Shown: positions 33,882-43,934, counted from the stretch's first letter. The stretch is DNA of 44,543 nt from Saprospiraceae bacterium (GCA_025056735.1 JANWVR010000131.1:1-44543), one strand, 5' to 3'. Notes: a model not told the origin generated them from the sequence alone. Numbers and translations are program-made.

Positions 33882-35606
33882 ATGTCTGCGTCCTACATCT
33901 GGAGAAGTTGGCTTTTAGCCGTTGTAGCTGGGCTGTTTCATGCCTGTACGGCGCCTGCCCAGTCAGGTGTTTCTTTTTCCTATTCTATTGAAAAAGAAAT
34001 TATTGCCGACTCTGCGGCGGTGGTTTCGGCGCATCCGTTGGCTACGCAGGTGGGGGTAGAGGTGTTGAAAAAGGGAGGCAATGCTGTGGATGCAGCCATA
34101 GCCGTGCAGTTTGCTTTAGCGGTTGTCTATCCTCAAGCGGGCAACTTGGGGGGCGGCGGTTTTATGGTGTATTACAACTCGGCTTCCGGCGAGATGACGG
34201 CCTTAGATTATCGGGAGAAAGCGCCTGCAGCTGCTCACGAGCGGATGTACCTGGACTCGGCGGGCAACGTGCTAACGGTCAAAAGCCGCTATGGCGCCTT
34301 AGCCTGCGGCGTTCCGGGCTCCGTGGACGGCATGTGGAAGGCGCATCGCCGCTATGGGCGTCTGAAATGGGCAGCGCTGGTAGAGCCTGCTATAGAATTA
34401 GCCGACAAGGGCTTCCAAATAACCGAGCGGGAGGCAGAGCACCTCAACCAGGAGCGAGATAACTTCCTGCGCCACAATCGCCGAGAGACGGCTTTCGTCC
34501 GGGCTGTGCCCTGGAAAGCAGGCGACCTGCTCGTGCAGAAAGAACTGGCTAATACCTTGCGCCGTATTGCCCAAAATGGGCGGAACGGATTTTACGAGGG
34601 CGCTACTGCAGCGCTGATAGTGGCAGAGATGAAGCGACAGGGCGGTCTGATAACGCGAGCGGATTTGCGCCGATACCGTAGCGTGTGGCGCAAGCCATTG
34701 GTTTTTTCCTGGCGCGATTTGCGCATCATCAGCATGCCACCACCCAGCAGTGGGGGTCTGTTGTTAGCGCAGATGCTGACGATGTTGGGCGACACTGACT
34801 TGCGAGCCAAAGGATTTCACTCTGCGGCAGCGGTACATCAAATCGTGGAAATTGAGCGCCGTGCGTACGCCGACCGCGCCCGCCACATGGCTGACCCGGA
34901 CTTCTGGCCGGTTCCTGTAGATAGCCTGCTTGACGAAAACTACCTGCGCGCTCGCATGGCCAACTTTGACCCCGAACGCGCCACTCCAAGCCAGACTATC
35001 AAAGCCGGCGTTTTTCGCGGCATCTCCGAAGAAACGACTCACCTGAGCATCGTGGATGCCGAAGGAAACGCCGTTGCCGTTACCACTACCCTCAACGACG
35101 CCTATGGCAGCCGCGTCGTGGTGGCGGGGGCTGGTTTCATTCTCAATAACGAGATGGACGACTTCAGCGCCAAGCCTGGCGCCCCTAACCTCTACGGCGC
35201 CATAGGCGGAAAAGCCAACGCTATTGCGCCGGGCAAGCGTCCGCTCAGCAGCATGACGCCTACCATCGTCTTGCAGCGAGGACAACTTAGCCTCGTCGTT
35301 GGCACGCCGGGCGGCACCACTATTCCCACGTCGGTTTTGCAGATATTGCTCAACGTTTACGAGTTTCACTTGCCGTTGCGCGAAGCGGTACACAGTAAGC
35401 GCTTTCACCACCAGTGGGAGCCTGATTTCATCTACTATGAAGAAGGCGCTTTCTCAGCAGACGTCCGCGAAAGGTTACAAGCCATGGGGCATACGCTGCG
35501 TCAGCGCGGAGCTATCGGTAGGGTAGAGGCCATCCTGCGCCAGCCTGACGGTCGGCTACGCGCTGTGGCCGATGACCGCGGCGACGATGCGGCAGGAGGG
35601 TATTAA
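33882..35606 (+). CDS. ggt: Gamma-glutamyltransferase, probable lipoprotein
   Basis: 574 residues. It cleaves gamma-glutamyl bonds of glutathione and related peptides. The nucleophile, expected to arise by self-cleavage, is T385 in EETTHLSIVDAEGN. Other family motifs are NLGGGGFMVYY, GALACGVPGSVDGMW, PPPSSGGLLLAQML, LNNEMDDFSAKPG and KRPLSSMTPTIV. All appear intact. The N-terminus SWLLAVVAGLFHAC is a hydrophobic stretch ending in a lipobox-like cysteine (C22), so the enzyme may be lipid-anchored in the periplasm rather than soluble; this is inference. It is convergent with the WD40 gene, and the 3' ends overlap by 4 nt. Confidence 0.95.
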   Translation: MSASYIWRSWLLAVVAGLFHACTAPAQSGVSFSYSIEKEIIADSAAVVSAHPLATQVGVEVLKKGGNAVDAAIAVQFALAVVYPQAGNLGGGGFMVYYNSASGEMTALDYREKAPAAAHERMYLDSAGNVLTVKSRYGALACGVPGSVDGMWKAHRRYGRLKWAALVEPAIELADKGFQITEREAEHLNQERDNFLRHNRRETAFVRAVPWKAGDLLVQKELANTLRRIAQNGRNGFYEGATAALIVAEMKRQGGLITRADLRRYRSVWRKPLVFSWRDLRIISMPPPSSGGLLLAQMLTMLGDTDLRAKGFHSAAAVHQIVEIERRAYADRARHMADPDFWPVPVDSLLDENYLRARMANFDPERATPSQTIKAGVFRGISEETTHLSIVDAEGNAVAVTTTLNDAYGSRVVVAGAGFILNNEMDDFSAKPGAPNLYGAIGGKANAIAPGKRPLSSMTPTIVLQRGQLSLVVGTPGGTTIPTSVLQILLNVYEFHLPLREAVHSKRFHHQWEPDFIYYEEGAFSADVRERLQAMGHTLRQRGAIGRVEAILRQPDGRLRAVADDRGDDAAGGY

Positions 35607-36508
35607 GGTAGTTGCCCGTCTAACTTCCATATTTTTATCGTCCGGTCATCGCTGGCCGAAAGGAGTGCCTGCGGCAGCCAGAGCAAGCGATTGACGGAAT
35701 TGAGATGCCCACCATCGCGCACGGGGTCGAGCACGCGCAGTAGCCGCAAGGTGGCGCCGTCCCAGATTTTCACTGTTTTATCGCGGCTAGCGGTGGCAAA
35801 GTGACGCCCATGGGGCGACCAGGCGATATGGTTGATGGTAAACCAGTGAGCGGGCTGTTCGCTGACTAAGGCGGGCGGTGCGGCGTCCAGATCCCACACG
35901 CGCAGCATGGCGTCGCGTCCGCCGCTGAGCAGATAGCGTTCGTCGGGCGAGTAAGCAACCGTGAAGACAGAAGGTGTATGCGCGCCGATGATGGTGTGGC
36001 GAATGTCGAGGGTGTCGCTGTCCAAAAGGTAAATATTGGCGTCGCTGGCGCCAATGGCGATTTCGCGGCGAGAGGGCGCCAGGGAGAGGGAGCGCAAGGC
36101 GCGATGGGTCAGATGAATACTTTCGACGGTGCGCCCTGTTTGGGCGTCCCATCGGGTGAGCATACCCTCTCCGCCGGCGGAGAGCACCCAGTTTTGGCTG
36201 ATTTTCAGGTCAAAGACGCCCTTTTGGTGGTGCTGAATGCCGCGTGTGCGTTCGGGTTGCGCCGTGTCAATCCAGTGGAGGCCGCCGTTCATGTCGCCGG
36301 CTATGATGCGGTTTTGCCCGGGCAAGCAGAGGAGTGAGAAGATTTGTCCTTCGATGCTGGCTATCAGGCGGCCATTTTCGGGCGCCTGCAGATGCCACTC
36401 AGCCACCCATCCATCGCCGCCGGCCGAGAGGAAGTGTTCGGCATCGTTGGTAGCCGCCAGAGCATATATGGCTGCCCGATGTCCTGTACAGGTAAAAGGT
36501 GTAGCCAT
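35603..36508 (-). CDS. WD40-repeat protein
   Basis: 301 residues forming about seven WD40 blades, so one closed propeller. Repeats are seen as FTCTGHRAAIYALAA, HLTHRALRSLSLAPS, GAHTPSVFTVAYSPDERYLL, HWFTINHIAWSPHGRHFA and DGGHLNSVNRLLWL, each ending near a WD-like dipeptide (VWDLD, IWDGA, IWKLD). There is no signal peptide, so it is likely cytosolic. WD40 proteins act as interaction platforms; the partner here is unknown. The ATG at 36508 is preferred over the GTG at 36535, since it starts MATPFTCTGH, where the first blade begins. The upstream serA-like gene ends at 36548, 39 bp away, suggesting cotranscription. Confidence 0.88.
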   Translation of the reverse strand: MATPFTCTGHRAAIYALAATNDAEHFLSAGGDGWVAEWHLQAPENGRLIASIEGQIFSLLCLPGQNRIIAGDMNGGLHWIDTAQPERTRGIQHHQKGVFDLKISQNWVLSAGGEGMLTRWDAQTGRTVESIHLTHRALRSLSLAPSRREIAIGASDANIYLLDSDTLDIRHTIIGAHTPSVFTVAYSPDERYLLSGGRDAMLRVWDLDAAPPALVSEQPAHWFTINHIAWSPHGRHFATASRDKTVKIWDGATLRLLRVLDPVRDGGHLNSVNRLLWLPQALLSASDDRTIKIWKLDGQLP

Positions 36509-36547
36509 ATGCCGCAATCCTTCTTGACGGAACACACGGGCAATTAC

Positions 36548-37501
36548 CTAACGCCGGTCGCCAAAGAAGGCGATGATGCGGTCGGCCAGTTCCATGCCGA
36601 TGTTCGATTGGGCTTCCAGTGTGCTGCCGCCAATGTGAGGCGAGCAGGAGACTTTGGGGTGGCGGAGCAGGGCTTCGCGCGGCGTAGGTTCATTTTCAAA
36701 GACGTCTAAGGCTGCTGCGCCTACTTTGCCGCTATCTAATGCCTGCAAAAGGTCTTCTTCTTCGATGACGCCACCGCGTGAGGTATTGATAAGAAAAACG
36801 CCATCTTTCATGCGAGCCATCTCTGCGGCGGTGATCACGGGTCCAGCACCGCCTGGCAAATGCAATGTGATAAAGTCAGACTCCGTAATCACACGCTCAA
36901 AAGGAACAGTGGAGATGCGGACAGTCAGTTTCATGTCTGGATACTGGCGTAAGCCGATGCCAATTTTAGCTTCCTGGACGTTAGGGTCATGTGCCAGTAC
37001 TTCCATACCGAGCGGGAGGGCCAATTGGGCAACTTCCTGCCCGATGCGGCCAAAGCCCAAAATACCCAGCTTTTTGCCGCGCAGCTCGATGCCTTGCTCA
37101 TAGGCCTTTTTGAGTTTTTTGAAATCGCCGTTGGCCATCTCTCGATTGCTGCGGTGTAGCATGCGCGCCAGCGTCAGAAGGTGCCCTAAGGTCAGTTCAG
37201 CCACTGCGCGCGAGGAGGCCTTTGGCGTATTGTAGACTAATATGCCTTTTGACTGGGCGTATTCGACGTCAATATTATCTAAGCCCACACCTCCTCGGGC
37301 GATAATTTTCAGGTTTTTGCCAGCATCTATGATCTCGCGCGTTACTTTGGTGGCGCTGCGCACAATGAGCACGTCATATTCGCCGATGCGCGCCGCCAGC
37401 TCTTCTTGGGGGATTTTATCGGTAAACACCTGATAGTTTGCCTCCTCTAAGAGCAATTTGCCGTCCGGGTGGATGCCGTCGTTGGCCAAAATCTTAATCA
37501 T
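36548..37501 (-). CDS. serA: D-3-phosphoglycerate dehydrogenase, short type
   Basis: 317 residues. It oxidises 3-phosphoglycerate as the first step of serine synthesis. The GxGxxG motif is GFGRIG (149-154), R242 is in NTSRGGV, E271 in DVFENEP, and H289 in CSPHIGGST. The N-terminal [18 protein letters not shown] and [11 protein letters not shown] segments match SerA closely. The C-terminal ACT domain is absent, as in short SerA enzymes that do not respond to serine in the usual way. The ATG at 37501 is chosen because it starts [14 protein letters not shown]; the upstream 21 codons look like non-coding leader. It is probably cotranscribed with the WD40 gene downstream and follows the DinB-family gene upstream. 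It is the closer SerA match of the two homologues here. Confidence 0.88.
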   Translation of the reverse strand: MIKILANDGIHPDGKLLLEEANYQVFTDKIPQEELAARIGEYDVLIVRSATKVTREIIDAGKNLKIIARGGVGLDNIDVEYAQSKGILVYNTPKASSRAVAELTLGHLLTLARMLHRSNREMANGDFKKLKKAYEQGIELRGKKLGILGFGRIGQEVAQLALPLGMEVLAHDPNVQEAKIGIGLRQYPDMKLTVRISTVPFERVITESDFITLHLPGGAGPVITAAEMARMKDGVFLINTSRGGVIEEEDLLQALDSGKVGAAALDVFENEPTPREALLRHPKVSCSPHIGGSTLEAQSNIGMELADRIIAFFGDRR

Positions 37502-37575
37502 TTTATGTCGTCTTGTTTTTCTCCAAAAAACGGCGGCAAAGATAGACCCGGCTGCCGCCCGCAAAGGTTATTTTT

Positions 37576-38154
37576 TCACGTAGAGGGCTCAGCGGCAGCG
37601 GCAGCGGAAATAGTGATGCCTGCAGCGCGCATTGACTGAGCAACATGTCGTTCGGTATGGCGCGCAAAAAATTCTAAAAGATTGCCCAACGGATATCGCC
37701 GCAGCCAACAGCCCGGACACACTACTCGGCAGCGGTTGAGGTTGACCTGACGGGCCTCTTGCACGACGCGCAACAGCTGCTCGGTGTAGATGAGAAAGCT
37801 TTTAAGCGTTTCTTTCTCAAGCGATTGAGCGAAGAAATCATATCGGCGTTTACTCTTAAACACTCGCTCGGGTGCTGTTCGGCGCAACAGGCGCTTGCCG
37901 GCGTTGGTATAGCACACCTCAGACACGGATGTCCATTGACGCGCTTTGGCTAAGTGAATGGCCCTAAGCATCGGCGGCAGGTAGTCGCGCGCATAAGCGT
38001 TCAGATGTGCCAAGCACTCCAGCGCATTCCACCCGTTGGGATGCGGCCGCTGGCGTAGTACCTCTACAGGTTGAGTAGCCAGGTGCATTCGAACATTCGC
38101 AAGCGCCTGGCGCAGCGTTCGCTCCACATCGTCGAGCAGTTCGTCAGAAGTCAT
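37576..38154 (-). CDS. DinB-superfamily protein
   Basis: 192 residues. A four-helix bundle is suggested, with candidate metal histidines in the NGWNALECLAHLNAY helix and in a C-terminal FFARHTERHVAQS helix. This is the arrangement of the DinB/YfiT superfamily, some members of which are thiol-dependent hydrolases or transferases. The CPGCW stretch near residue 150 has two cysteines. The substrate is unknown. A TACCTTTG promoter box lies upstream at 38183-38190. The serA-like gene starts 74 bp downstream on the same strand. Confidence 0.75.
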   Translation of the reverse strand: MTSDELLDDVERTLRQALANVRMHLATQPVEVLRQRPHPNGWNALECLAHLNAYARDYLPPMLRAIHLAKARQWTSVSEVCYTNAGKRLLRRTAPERVFKSKRRYDFFAQSLEKETLKSFLIYTEQLLRVVQEARQVNLNRCRVVCPGCWLRRYPLGNLLEFFARHTERHVAQSMRAAGITISAAAAAEPST

Positions 38155-38182
38155 ACTGATGAAGTAGAAGTATTTCCTCCGG

Positions 38183-38190
38183 CAAAGGTA
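38183..38190 (-). promoter_or_regulatory. -7 box for the DinB-family gene
   Basis: The minus strand reads TACCTTTG followed by CCGG, an exact TAnnTTTG match, about 29 bp before the ATG at 38154. The -33 region lacks a good TTTG. Confidence 0.5.
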
Positions 38191-38253
38191 GGGCAGCGCT
38201 TAGACCTCGCGAGGTGGGAAAAAAACCTTAACCAGCCTTAGCGAACAAAAAAC

Positions 38254-38261
38254 GACCTTTG
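38254..38261 (+). promoter_or_regulatory. Possible -7 box of rimO
   Basis: GACCTTTG, one mismatch from TAnnTTTG, followed by CGCCC. The predicted transcription start falls between an in-frame TTG at 38259 and the ATG at 38280, which supports the ATG. No clear -33 element is seen. Confidence 0.35.
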
Positions 38262-38279
38262 CGCCCGCACAAAGAGGTT

Positions 38280-39599
38280 ATGAAAACCAAAACGCTGCGC
38301 AAAGACAGGATCAACGTCATCACCTTAGGCTGTTCCAAAAACTTAGTGGACAGCGAAAACCTCATTACCCAACTGCGCGCCAACGACTACGAAGTGACGC
38401 ACGAACGCGCCGACGCCGAAGCGAATATTGTCGTCATCAATACCTGCGGTTTTATTGATTTAGCCAAACAGGAAAGCATTGACGCGATTTTGGAACACGC
38501 TGCCCTGAAAAGCGCCGGAAAAATCGAGAAACTCTACGTAACCGGCTGCCTTTCGCAGCGCTACCGGCACGAGTTGGAGGCCGAGATACCTGAGGTGGAC
38601 GCCTTCTTCGGTACCTTGGAGTTGCCTGTCCTGCTGGCGCGTTTAGGCGCCGATCACAAACACGAACTGCTGGGCGAACGCCAGATCACAACGCTTCCGC
38701 ACTACGCCTACCTGAAAATATCGGAGGGCTGCAACCGAACCTGCTCATTTTGTGCTATCCCTCTCATGCGCGGCCAGCACGTCAGTCGCCCCATCGAGGA
38801 ACTTGTGCAAGAGGCGCGCAACTTAGCCCGCCGAGGCGTAAAGGAATTGATGCTCATCGCCCAAGAACTAACGTATTACGGCTTAGACCTGTACAAAAAA
38901 CGCGAATTGCCGCGCTTGCTGCACGCCTTAGCCGACGTAGAGGGCATCGAGTGGATTCGGCTGCACTACGCCTATCCAAGCAAGTTCCCTACGGAAATCC
39001 TCGACGTCATGGCCGAACGACCGGAAGTGTGCAAATACTTAGACATGCCTCTGCAACACGCCAGCGACCCTATCCTGATGGCTATGCGCCGCCAGATCAC
39101 GCGCGACGAAACACGGCGTTTGCTTGACGACATCCGTCAGCGCGTGCCCGACATCGCCTTGCGCACCACCTTTTTGGTGGGTTTTCCGGGCGAAACAGAT
39201 GCCGACTTCGAAGCACTGCTCGATTTTGTAGAGGAACAGCGCTTTGACCGCGCCGGGGTGTTTCAGTACTCGCACGAAGAAAACACGCGCGCCTATGACC
39301 TGCCCGACAATGTGCCGCCTGAGGTGAAAGCCGAACGCGCCGAGCGCCTCATGGAGGTACAGCGCGAGATTTCTCAAGAAAAAAATGAGGCCAAAGTGGG
39401 TCAGACGCTCAAAGTTTTGTTCGACCGGAAAGAAGGGCGCTATTTCATCGGCCGGACGGAAGCAGATTCCCCAGAGGTGGACAATGAGGTGCGCGTAGAG
39501 ACCCGGAACAATTACGCTCGTATCGGCGACTTTGCGCACGTGCGCATTACGGCAGCGGATGCCTACGATTTGTACGGCGTCATCGAAACGACTGCCTGA
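38280..39599 (+). CDS. rimO: Ribosomal protein S12 methylthiotransferase
   Basis: 439 residues. A radical-SAM enzyme that adds a methylthio group to an aspartate of ribosomal protein S12. The N-terminal UPF0004 cluster cysteines are C18 (LGCSKNLVDSE), C56 (NTCGFID) and C90 (TGCLSQRY). The radical-SAM CxxxCxxC is in CNRTCSFCAIP (C151, C155, C158). The LGCSKNLVDSE and IPLMRG signatures separate RimO from MiaB. A TRAM domain at the C-terminus (about 375-439) contacts RNA or protein substrate. The ATG at 38280 is used. A TauE-family gene begins 10 bp downstream and is probably cotranscribed. Confidence 0.95.
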   Translation: MKTKTLRKDRINVITLGCSKNLVDSENLITQLRANDYEVTHERADAEANIVVINTCGFIDLAKQESIDAILEHAALKSAGKIEKLYVTGCLSQRYRHELEAEIPEVDAFFGTLELPVLLARLGADHKHELLGERQITTLPHYAYLKISEGCNRTCSFCAIPLMRGQHVSRPIEELVQEARNLARRGVKELMLIAQELTYYGLDLYKKRELPRLLHALADVEGIEWIRLHYAYPSKFPTEILDVMAERPEVCKYLDMPLQHASDPILMAMRRQITRDETRRLLDDIRQRVPDIALRTTFLVGFPGETDADFEALLDFVEEQRFDRAGVFQYSHEENTRAYDLPDNVPPEVKAERAERLMEVQREISQEKNEAKVGQTLKVLFDRKEGRYFIGRTEADSPEVDNEVRVETRNNYARIGDFAHVRITAADAYDLYGVIETTA

Positions 39600-39609
39600 T
39601 AACTGGCAC

Positions 39610-40389
39610 ATGGAAAACCTCTGGCATATAGATCTGACACTATTGCAATGGGTGCTCTTAGCGCTGGGTGGCGTGGTTTCGGGTATCATCAACACGCTGG
39701 CCGGCAGTGGCTCGCTCATTACGCTGCCTATTCTCGTGTTCCTATGCGGCCTGCCGGCGCCAATAGCTAACGGCACCAACCGCATTGGCGTACTGCTGCA
39801 AAATGTAGTGGCCATTCGAGCCCTTTCGCATGTTGGCATCGCCGATTTTCAGGGCAGCGCCTGGTTAGTCGTGCCGGCGACCATAGGAGGTATCGTCGGC
39901 TCGCGGATTGCCGTCTCGATCACCGAGACCTGGATGAACTACACTCTGGGTGGGCTGATGGCTTTTATGCTCATTGTGCTGCTGCTGCGCCCCGAGCGCT
40001 GGCTTCGCGACTCAAAGCCTGCTATTGAGCACCACCAGCATCCGCTTACGGTTTCGGCCTTTTTCTTCATCGGCGTGTATGGAGGCTTCATTCAGGCAGG
40101 CGTGGGCATCTTTCTCCTTGCCGGTCTGGTATGGCTTACCCGGTACAGCTTGAGCGGTGGCAATGGCGTTAAGCTGCTCATCGTCTTGATGCTGACCATC
40201 CCTTCCACCGTGGTCTTCTTCTTTTACAATCAGGTGCATTTGGGATATGGCCTTCTCATGGCGCTCTTCCAGGGAGTCGGCGCTTGGATAGGCGTCCGCT
40301 TCATCGCGCATGTGCCCAATGCCAATCTTTGGATTTATCGGCTATTGCTTGCCATTACGGCCGTTTCGGCCCTAAAATTTTTTCTTTAA
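39610..40389 (+). CDS. TauE/SafE-family membrane transporter
   Basis: 259 residues with about seven to eight membrane segments. Two homologous halves carry the family signature near GGVVSGIINTLAGSGSLITL and again GVYGGFIQAGVGIFLLAG. TauE/SafE proteins are proposed exporters or importers of sulfite, sulfoacetate or other organic anions; the substrate here is unknown. The ATG at 39610 lies 10 bp after rimO; the longer in-frame extension to 39532 overlaps rimO and is rejected. The gap after it (40390-40544) has an AT-rich stretch before the Kbp-like gene. Confidence 0.87.
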   Translation: MENLWHIDLTLLQWVLLALGGVVSGIINTLAGSGSLITLPILVFLCGLPAPIANGTNRIGVLLQNVVAIRALSHVGIADFQGSAWLVVPATIGGIVGSRIAVSITETWMNYTLGGLMAFMLIVLLLRPERWLRDSKPAIEHHQHPLTVSAFFFIGVYGGFIQAGVGIFLLAGLVWLTRYSLSGGNGVKLLIVLMLTIPSTVVFFFYNQVHLGYGLLMALFQGVGAWIGVRFIAHVPNANLWIYRLLLAITAVSALKFFL

Positions 40390-40544
40390 AAAGGTTACTT
40401 TATGGGCGTCTAAGCGTCTCTACCGCGCTGTTTGCGGTATCTCTGGGAAAATTTCATTAGAATTTCAAATGAAAATCGCCTACTACCTCGGCAAACAGCA
40501 CTAATCTTGCGCCGCAATCATTCATTTTAAAACACGAATAGCCT

Positions 40545-40925
40545 ATGTCAGTCAAAGCAAAGTACCAGAAAGTGCTCGATCTGGGCGAACAACTCAACGT
40601 CAAAGACGGTCGCGTAGAAGAGGCCGACGGCCAGCTCAAAGTCTGGGGCACCGTGGATTGCCAGTATGAAAAAGACCAGTTGTGGGATGCCATCAAAGCC
40701 ATCGGCGGTGAAAACCCTTCCGACATCGTGGCCGATATTAAGGTGGCCAACACGGGCTACTACGCCAAGCACACGGTGCAAAAAGGTGAGTCGCTGAGCA
40801 AAATCGCCCAGCACTACTACGGCGACATGAAGAAGTACATGGCCATCTTCGAGGCCAATCGCGACATCTTGAACGATCCGGATCTCATTCACCCGGGCCA
40901 GGTGCTGACCATTCCGAACCTGTAA
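40545..40925 (+). CDS. BON-LysM protein, Kbp/YgaU-like
   Basis: 126 residues. An N-terminal BON-like domain (about 1-65, DGQLKVWGTVDCQYEKDQLW) is followed by a LysM domain (about 72-125, YAKHTVQKGESLSKIAQHYYG, then FEANRDILNDPDLIHPGQVLTIPNL). There is no signal peptide. The layout and C-terminal segment match E. coli Kbp (YgaU), a cytoplasmic potassium-binding protein. By analogy it may sense potassium, but it might also bind peptidoglycan if exported. TAATCTTG at 40502-40509 is a weak promoter box. A strong bidirectional terminator follows. Confidence 0.88.
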   Translation: MSVKAKYQKVLDLGEQLNVKDGRVEEADGQLKVWGTVDCQYEKDQLWDAIKAIGGENPSDIVADIKVANTGYYAKHTVQKGESLSKIAQHYYGDMKKYMAIFEANRDILNDPDLIHPGQVLTIPNL

Positions 40926-40945
40926 GAATAGACCGTTTTCTAAAA

Positions 40946-40983
40946 AAAAAGCCGGCTGCGCTTTCAGGCGCAGCCGGCTTTTT
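40946..40983. terminator. Bidirectional terminator between the Kbp-like gene and gcvP
   Basis: The 16-bp perfect arms AAAAAGCCGGCTGCGC (40946-40961) and GCGCAGCCGGCTTTTT (40968-40983) enclose a 6-nt loop. A T-run follows on the plus strand and, because of the A-run at 40942-40950, on the minus strand too. It serves the Kbp-like gene (ends 40925) and gcvP (ends 41003). Confidence 0.95.
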
Positions 40984-41002
40984 GCATGTATGTCTCATCG
41001 CG

Positions 41003-43861
41003 TCAGGCCATTTCGTAGGTTTCAATTGGTGGGCATACGCACACTAAGTTGCGGTCGCCATACGCCTGGTCAATGCGGCTAACAGTAGGCCAGAACTTCC
41101 AGCCCTGTCGCAGGTAAGGTAGGGGGAAGGCCGCCTGTTCGCGGCTGTATGCGTGCGGCCATTCGTCGGCGCAAACGATAGAGGCGGTGTGAGGCGCATT
41201 GTGCAGCGGGTTGTCTTCGGCGCTGTATTTGCCTTCGGCGATTTCATCAATTTCACGGCGGATGGCCAGCAGGGCGTCGCAGAAGCGGTCTAGCTCGGCT
41301 TTGCTTTCGCTTTCCGTGGGCTCAATCATGATCGTGCCGGCCACCGGGAACGATAGCGTAGGCGCGTGGAAGCCGTAATCCATTAGGCGTTTAGCCACAT
41401 CTTCGGCGCTGACGAGCGATTTGAATGGGCGCAGATCCACGATCATTTCATGGGCGCAGCGGCCGTTCTCACCGCTGTACAGGATGGAATACGCACCCTC
41501 CAGACGGGCTTTGATGTAGTTGGCGTTAAGGATGGCGTATTTCGTAGCATTCGTTACGCCTTCGGCCCCCAGCATTTTGATGTAAGCGTAGGAGATGAGT
41601 AGGATGCTGGCGCTGCCCCAGGGCGCAGCGCTGACGGCTGTTATGGCCCTCGAGCCACCTGTCTTGACTAAGGGATGGCCGGGCAGAAAGGGAGCCAGTT
41701 TCGCGTTGCAGCAAATAGGGCCCATACCTGGGCCGCCACCGCCGTGCGGGATGGCGAAGGTTTTGTGCAGGTTGAGGTGGCACACGTCAGCGCCAATGGT
41801 TGCAGGGCTGGTAAGACCTACCTGGGCATTCATGTTGGCGCCGTCCATATAGACCATGCCGCCGTGTTGATGGATGAGGTCGCAGATATCGCGAATGGCC
41901 GTTTCGAATACACCGTGGGTGGAAGGGTAGGTAACCATCAGGCAGGCCAGCCGGTCGCTGTGCTGTTCGGCTTTGGCGCGCAGGTCGCCGATATCAATGT
42001 TGCCGCGCTCGTCGCAGCCTACTACGACCACTTGCATACCCGCCATAACGGCACTGGCCGGATTGGTGCCGTGCGCCGACGACGGAATGAGCGCTACGTT
42101 CCTGTGGCCCTCACCGCGCGATTCGTGGTAAGCTCGAATGACCATCAGTCCCGCATACTCGCCTTGCGCGCCCGAATTGGGCTGCAGCGAGCAGGCCTCG
42201 AAGCCCGTGATCTCACACAGGTATTGCTCTAATTCGCGGATAATCTTCTGGTATCCAAGCGTTTGAGATGCCGGTGCGAACGGGTGGATGTTGGCCCACA
42301 GTTCCCAACTCACGGGTATCATTTCGGTGGCTGCATTCAATTTCATGGTGCATGAGCCCAACGAAATCATCGAGTGCGTCAGCGACAGATCGCGATTTTC
42401 CAGGCGCTTCAGGTAACGCATCATCTCGCTTTCGGTGTGGTAGCTATTGAACACCGGGTGCGTCAGGTAGGGCGTTTCGCGCTGCAGCTCGGCAGGTATG
42501 GCGCTATGGGCCGTTGGCGTCGGCATTTCGGCGCCAAAAATGGCGGCAATGTCGGCTAAATCGCGGTCAGTAACCGTTTCATCCAGACTGATTTGCAGGC
42601 CGCGTTCGTCGTAGAAGAAGTTGAGGCCATGGGCGTCTGCATTTTCGTGGATGCGTTCGCGCATTTCGGCGCTCAGGTGGAGGCGCAGGGTGTCGAAATA
42701 GTGGGCATGAACGACATTGAAGCCGGCCTTTTGCAGGGCAGCGGCCAGCGCCTTAGTCATATCGTGGGTGCGCTGCGCGATGCTGCGAATGCCTTCTGGG
42801 CCGTGATAGACGGCATACATGGCGGCCATGTTGGCCAGCAGGGCCTGAGCGGTGCAGATATTAGAGGTAGCCTTTTCGCGGCGAATGTGTTGCTCGCGCG
42901 TCTGCAAGGCCATGCGCAGAGCGCGGTTGCCGTAGCGATCTACTGATACGCCAATGATGCGGCCGGGTATGAGGCGCTTAAATTCTTCTGTAGTGGCGAA
43001 ATACGCCGCGTGAGGGCCTCCGAAGCCAATGGGTACGCCGAAGCGCTGAGTATTGCCTACGGCACAGTCGGCGCCCCACTCGCCGGGCGGCTTGAGCAGG
43101 GCAAGGGAAAGGATATCGGCCGCTACACACACGTAAGCGCCGGCGGCTCTAGCTTTTTCCACAAAAGCGCGGTAGTCTTCAATAGCGCCTTCCCGATTGG
43201 GATATTGCAGCAAAACGCCAAAGGTCTTTTCCGAAGGAGCGTAAGCGCGCCAATCGCCAACCACCAGTTGGATGCCATAAGGCACGGCGCGCGTGCGCAA
43301 CACGTCGAGCGTTTGCGGAAACACCGAGTCGGCTACGAAAAATTCGTTGGCTTCCTGACCGGCAGCGGCACGCTTGTTCTTCTCGGCGTAGAACATGTGC
43401 ATGGCCTCGGCAGCAGCGGTAGCCTCGTCTAACAGGCTCGCATTGGCAATGGGCAAGCCCGTCAGGTCGCTGACCATCGTCTGGAAGTTGAGCAGGCTTT
43501 CTAAGCGCCCCTGAGCGATTTCAGCCTGATAAGGTGTGTATTGCGTGTACCAGCCCGGGTTTTGGAACAGATTGCGCAGAATAACCGACGGCGTGATGGT
43601 GCCGTAGTAGCCCATGCCGATGTAGCTGCGCGCAACGCGATTAAGGCGCGCTGTTTCTTTCAACTCGGCCAGATATTCGTATTCACTCTGCGCCGCCGGC
43701 AAGCGGAGCGGCTTACGCAGACGAATGCTGTCTGGGATGGTCTGGTCAATCAACTCATCTAAAGATGAAACATTCAGGGCGCGCAGCATTTCCTGAGTGT
43801 CGCGCGGATCTGGCCCGATATGCCGGCGTTCAAACCGGTCGGGATGTGGAAAATGGCTCAT
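41003..43861 (-). CDS. gcvP: Glycine dehydrogenase (decarboxylating), single-chain P protein
   Basis: 952 residues, the full homodimeric form. It decarboxylates glycine and passes the aminomethyl group to the lipoyl H protein. The PLP lysine is K700 in [19 protein letters not shown]. The N-terminal half ([18 protein letters not shown], then [18 protein letters not shown]) and the C-terminal half ([39 protein letters not shown]) are both intact, so it is not the split two-subunit type. No gcvT or gcvH is adjacent. A TACTTTCG box on the minus strand at 43942-43935 is a possible promoter; no glycine riboswitch fold is visible in the 132-bp leader. The serine-glycine link with the serA genes is metabolic only. 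Confidence 0.97.
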   Translation of the reverse strand: MSHFPHPDRFERRHIGPDPRDTQEMLRALNVSSLDELIDQTIPDSIRLRKPLRLPAAQSEYEYLAELKETARLNRVARSYIGMGYYGTITPSVILRNLFQNPGWYTQYTPYQAEIAQGRLESLLNFQTMVSDLTGLPIANASLLDEATAAAEAMHMFYAEKNKRAAAGQEANEFFVADSVFPQTLDVLRTRAVPYGIQLVVGDWRAYAPSEKTFGVLLQYPNREGAIEDYRAFVEKARAAGAYVCVAADILSLALLKPPGEWGADCAVGNTQRFGVPIGFGGPHAAYFATTEEFKRLIPGRIIGVSVDRYGNRALRMALQTREQHIRREKATSNICTAQALLANMAAMYAVYHGPEGIRSIAQRTHDMTKALAAALQKAGFNVVHAHYFDTLRLHLSAEMRERIHENADAHGLNFFYDERGLQISLDETVTDRDLADIAAIFGAEMPTPTAHSAIPAELQRETPYLTHPVFNSYHTESEMMRYLKRLENRDLSLTHSMISLGSCTMKLNAATEMIPVSWELWANIHPFAPASQTLGYQKIIRELEQYLCEITGFEACSLQPNSGAQGEYAGLMVIRAYHESRGEGHRNVALIPSSAHGTNPASAVMAGMQVVVVGCDERGNIDIGDLRAKAEQHSDRLACLMVTYPSTHGVFETAIRDICDLIHQHGGMVYMDGANMNAQVGLTSPATIGADVCHLNLHKTFAIPHGGGGPGMGPICCNAKLAPFLPGHPLVKTGGSRAITAVSAAPWGSASILLISYAYIKMLGAEGVTNATKYAILNANYIKARLEGAYSILYSGENGRCAHEMIVDLRPFKSLVSAEDVAKRLMDYGFHAPTLSFPVAGTIMIEPTESESKAELDRFCDALLAIRREIDEIAEGKYSAEDNPLHNAPHTASIVCADEWPHAYSREQAAFPLPYLRQGWKFWPTVSRIDQAYGDRNLVCVCPPIETYEMA

Positions 43862-43934
43862 TGTTTACCGGAAATTTTTGCTTCGAAGGTGTGTGCGGAT
43901 GAAGGTCGCATGTTACGATATTAGAAAAACAGCG

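Noticed and set aside
34764-35411. 215-residue minus-strand frame opposite ggt
   Set aside because: Antisense of the catalytic region of ggt; no recognised domain.
38259-38279. TTG at 38259 as the rimO start
   Set aside because: It lies within the predicted -7 box, upstream of the likely transcription start; the ATG at 38280 gives the standard N-terminus.
39039-39839. 266-residue minus-strand frame spanning rimO and the TauE gene
   Set aside because: It crosses two conserved genes on the other strand and has no recognised motif.
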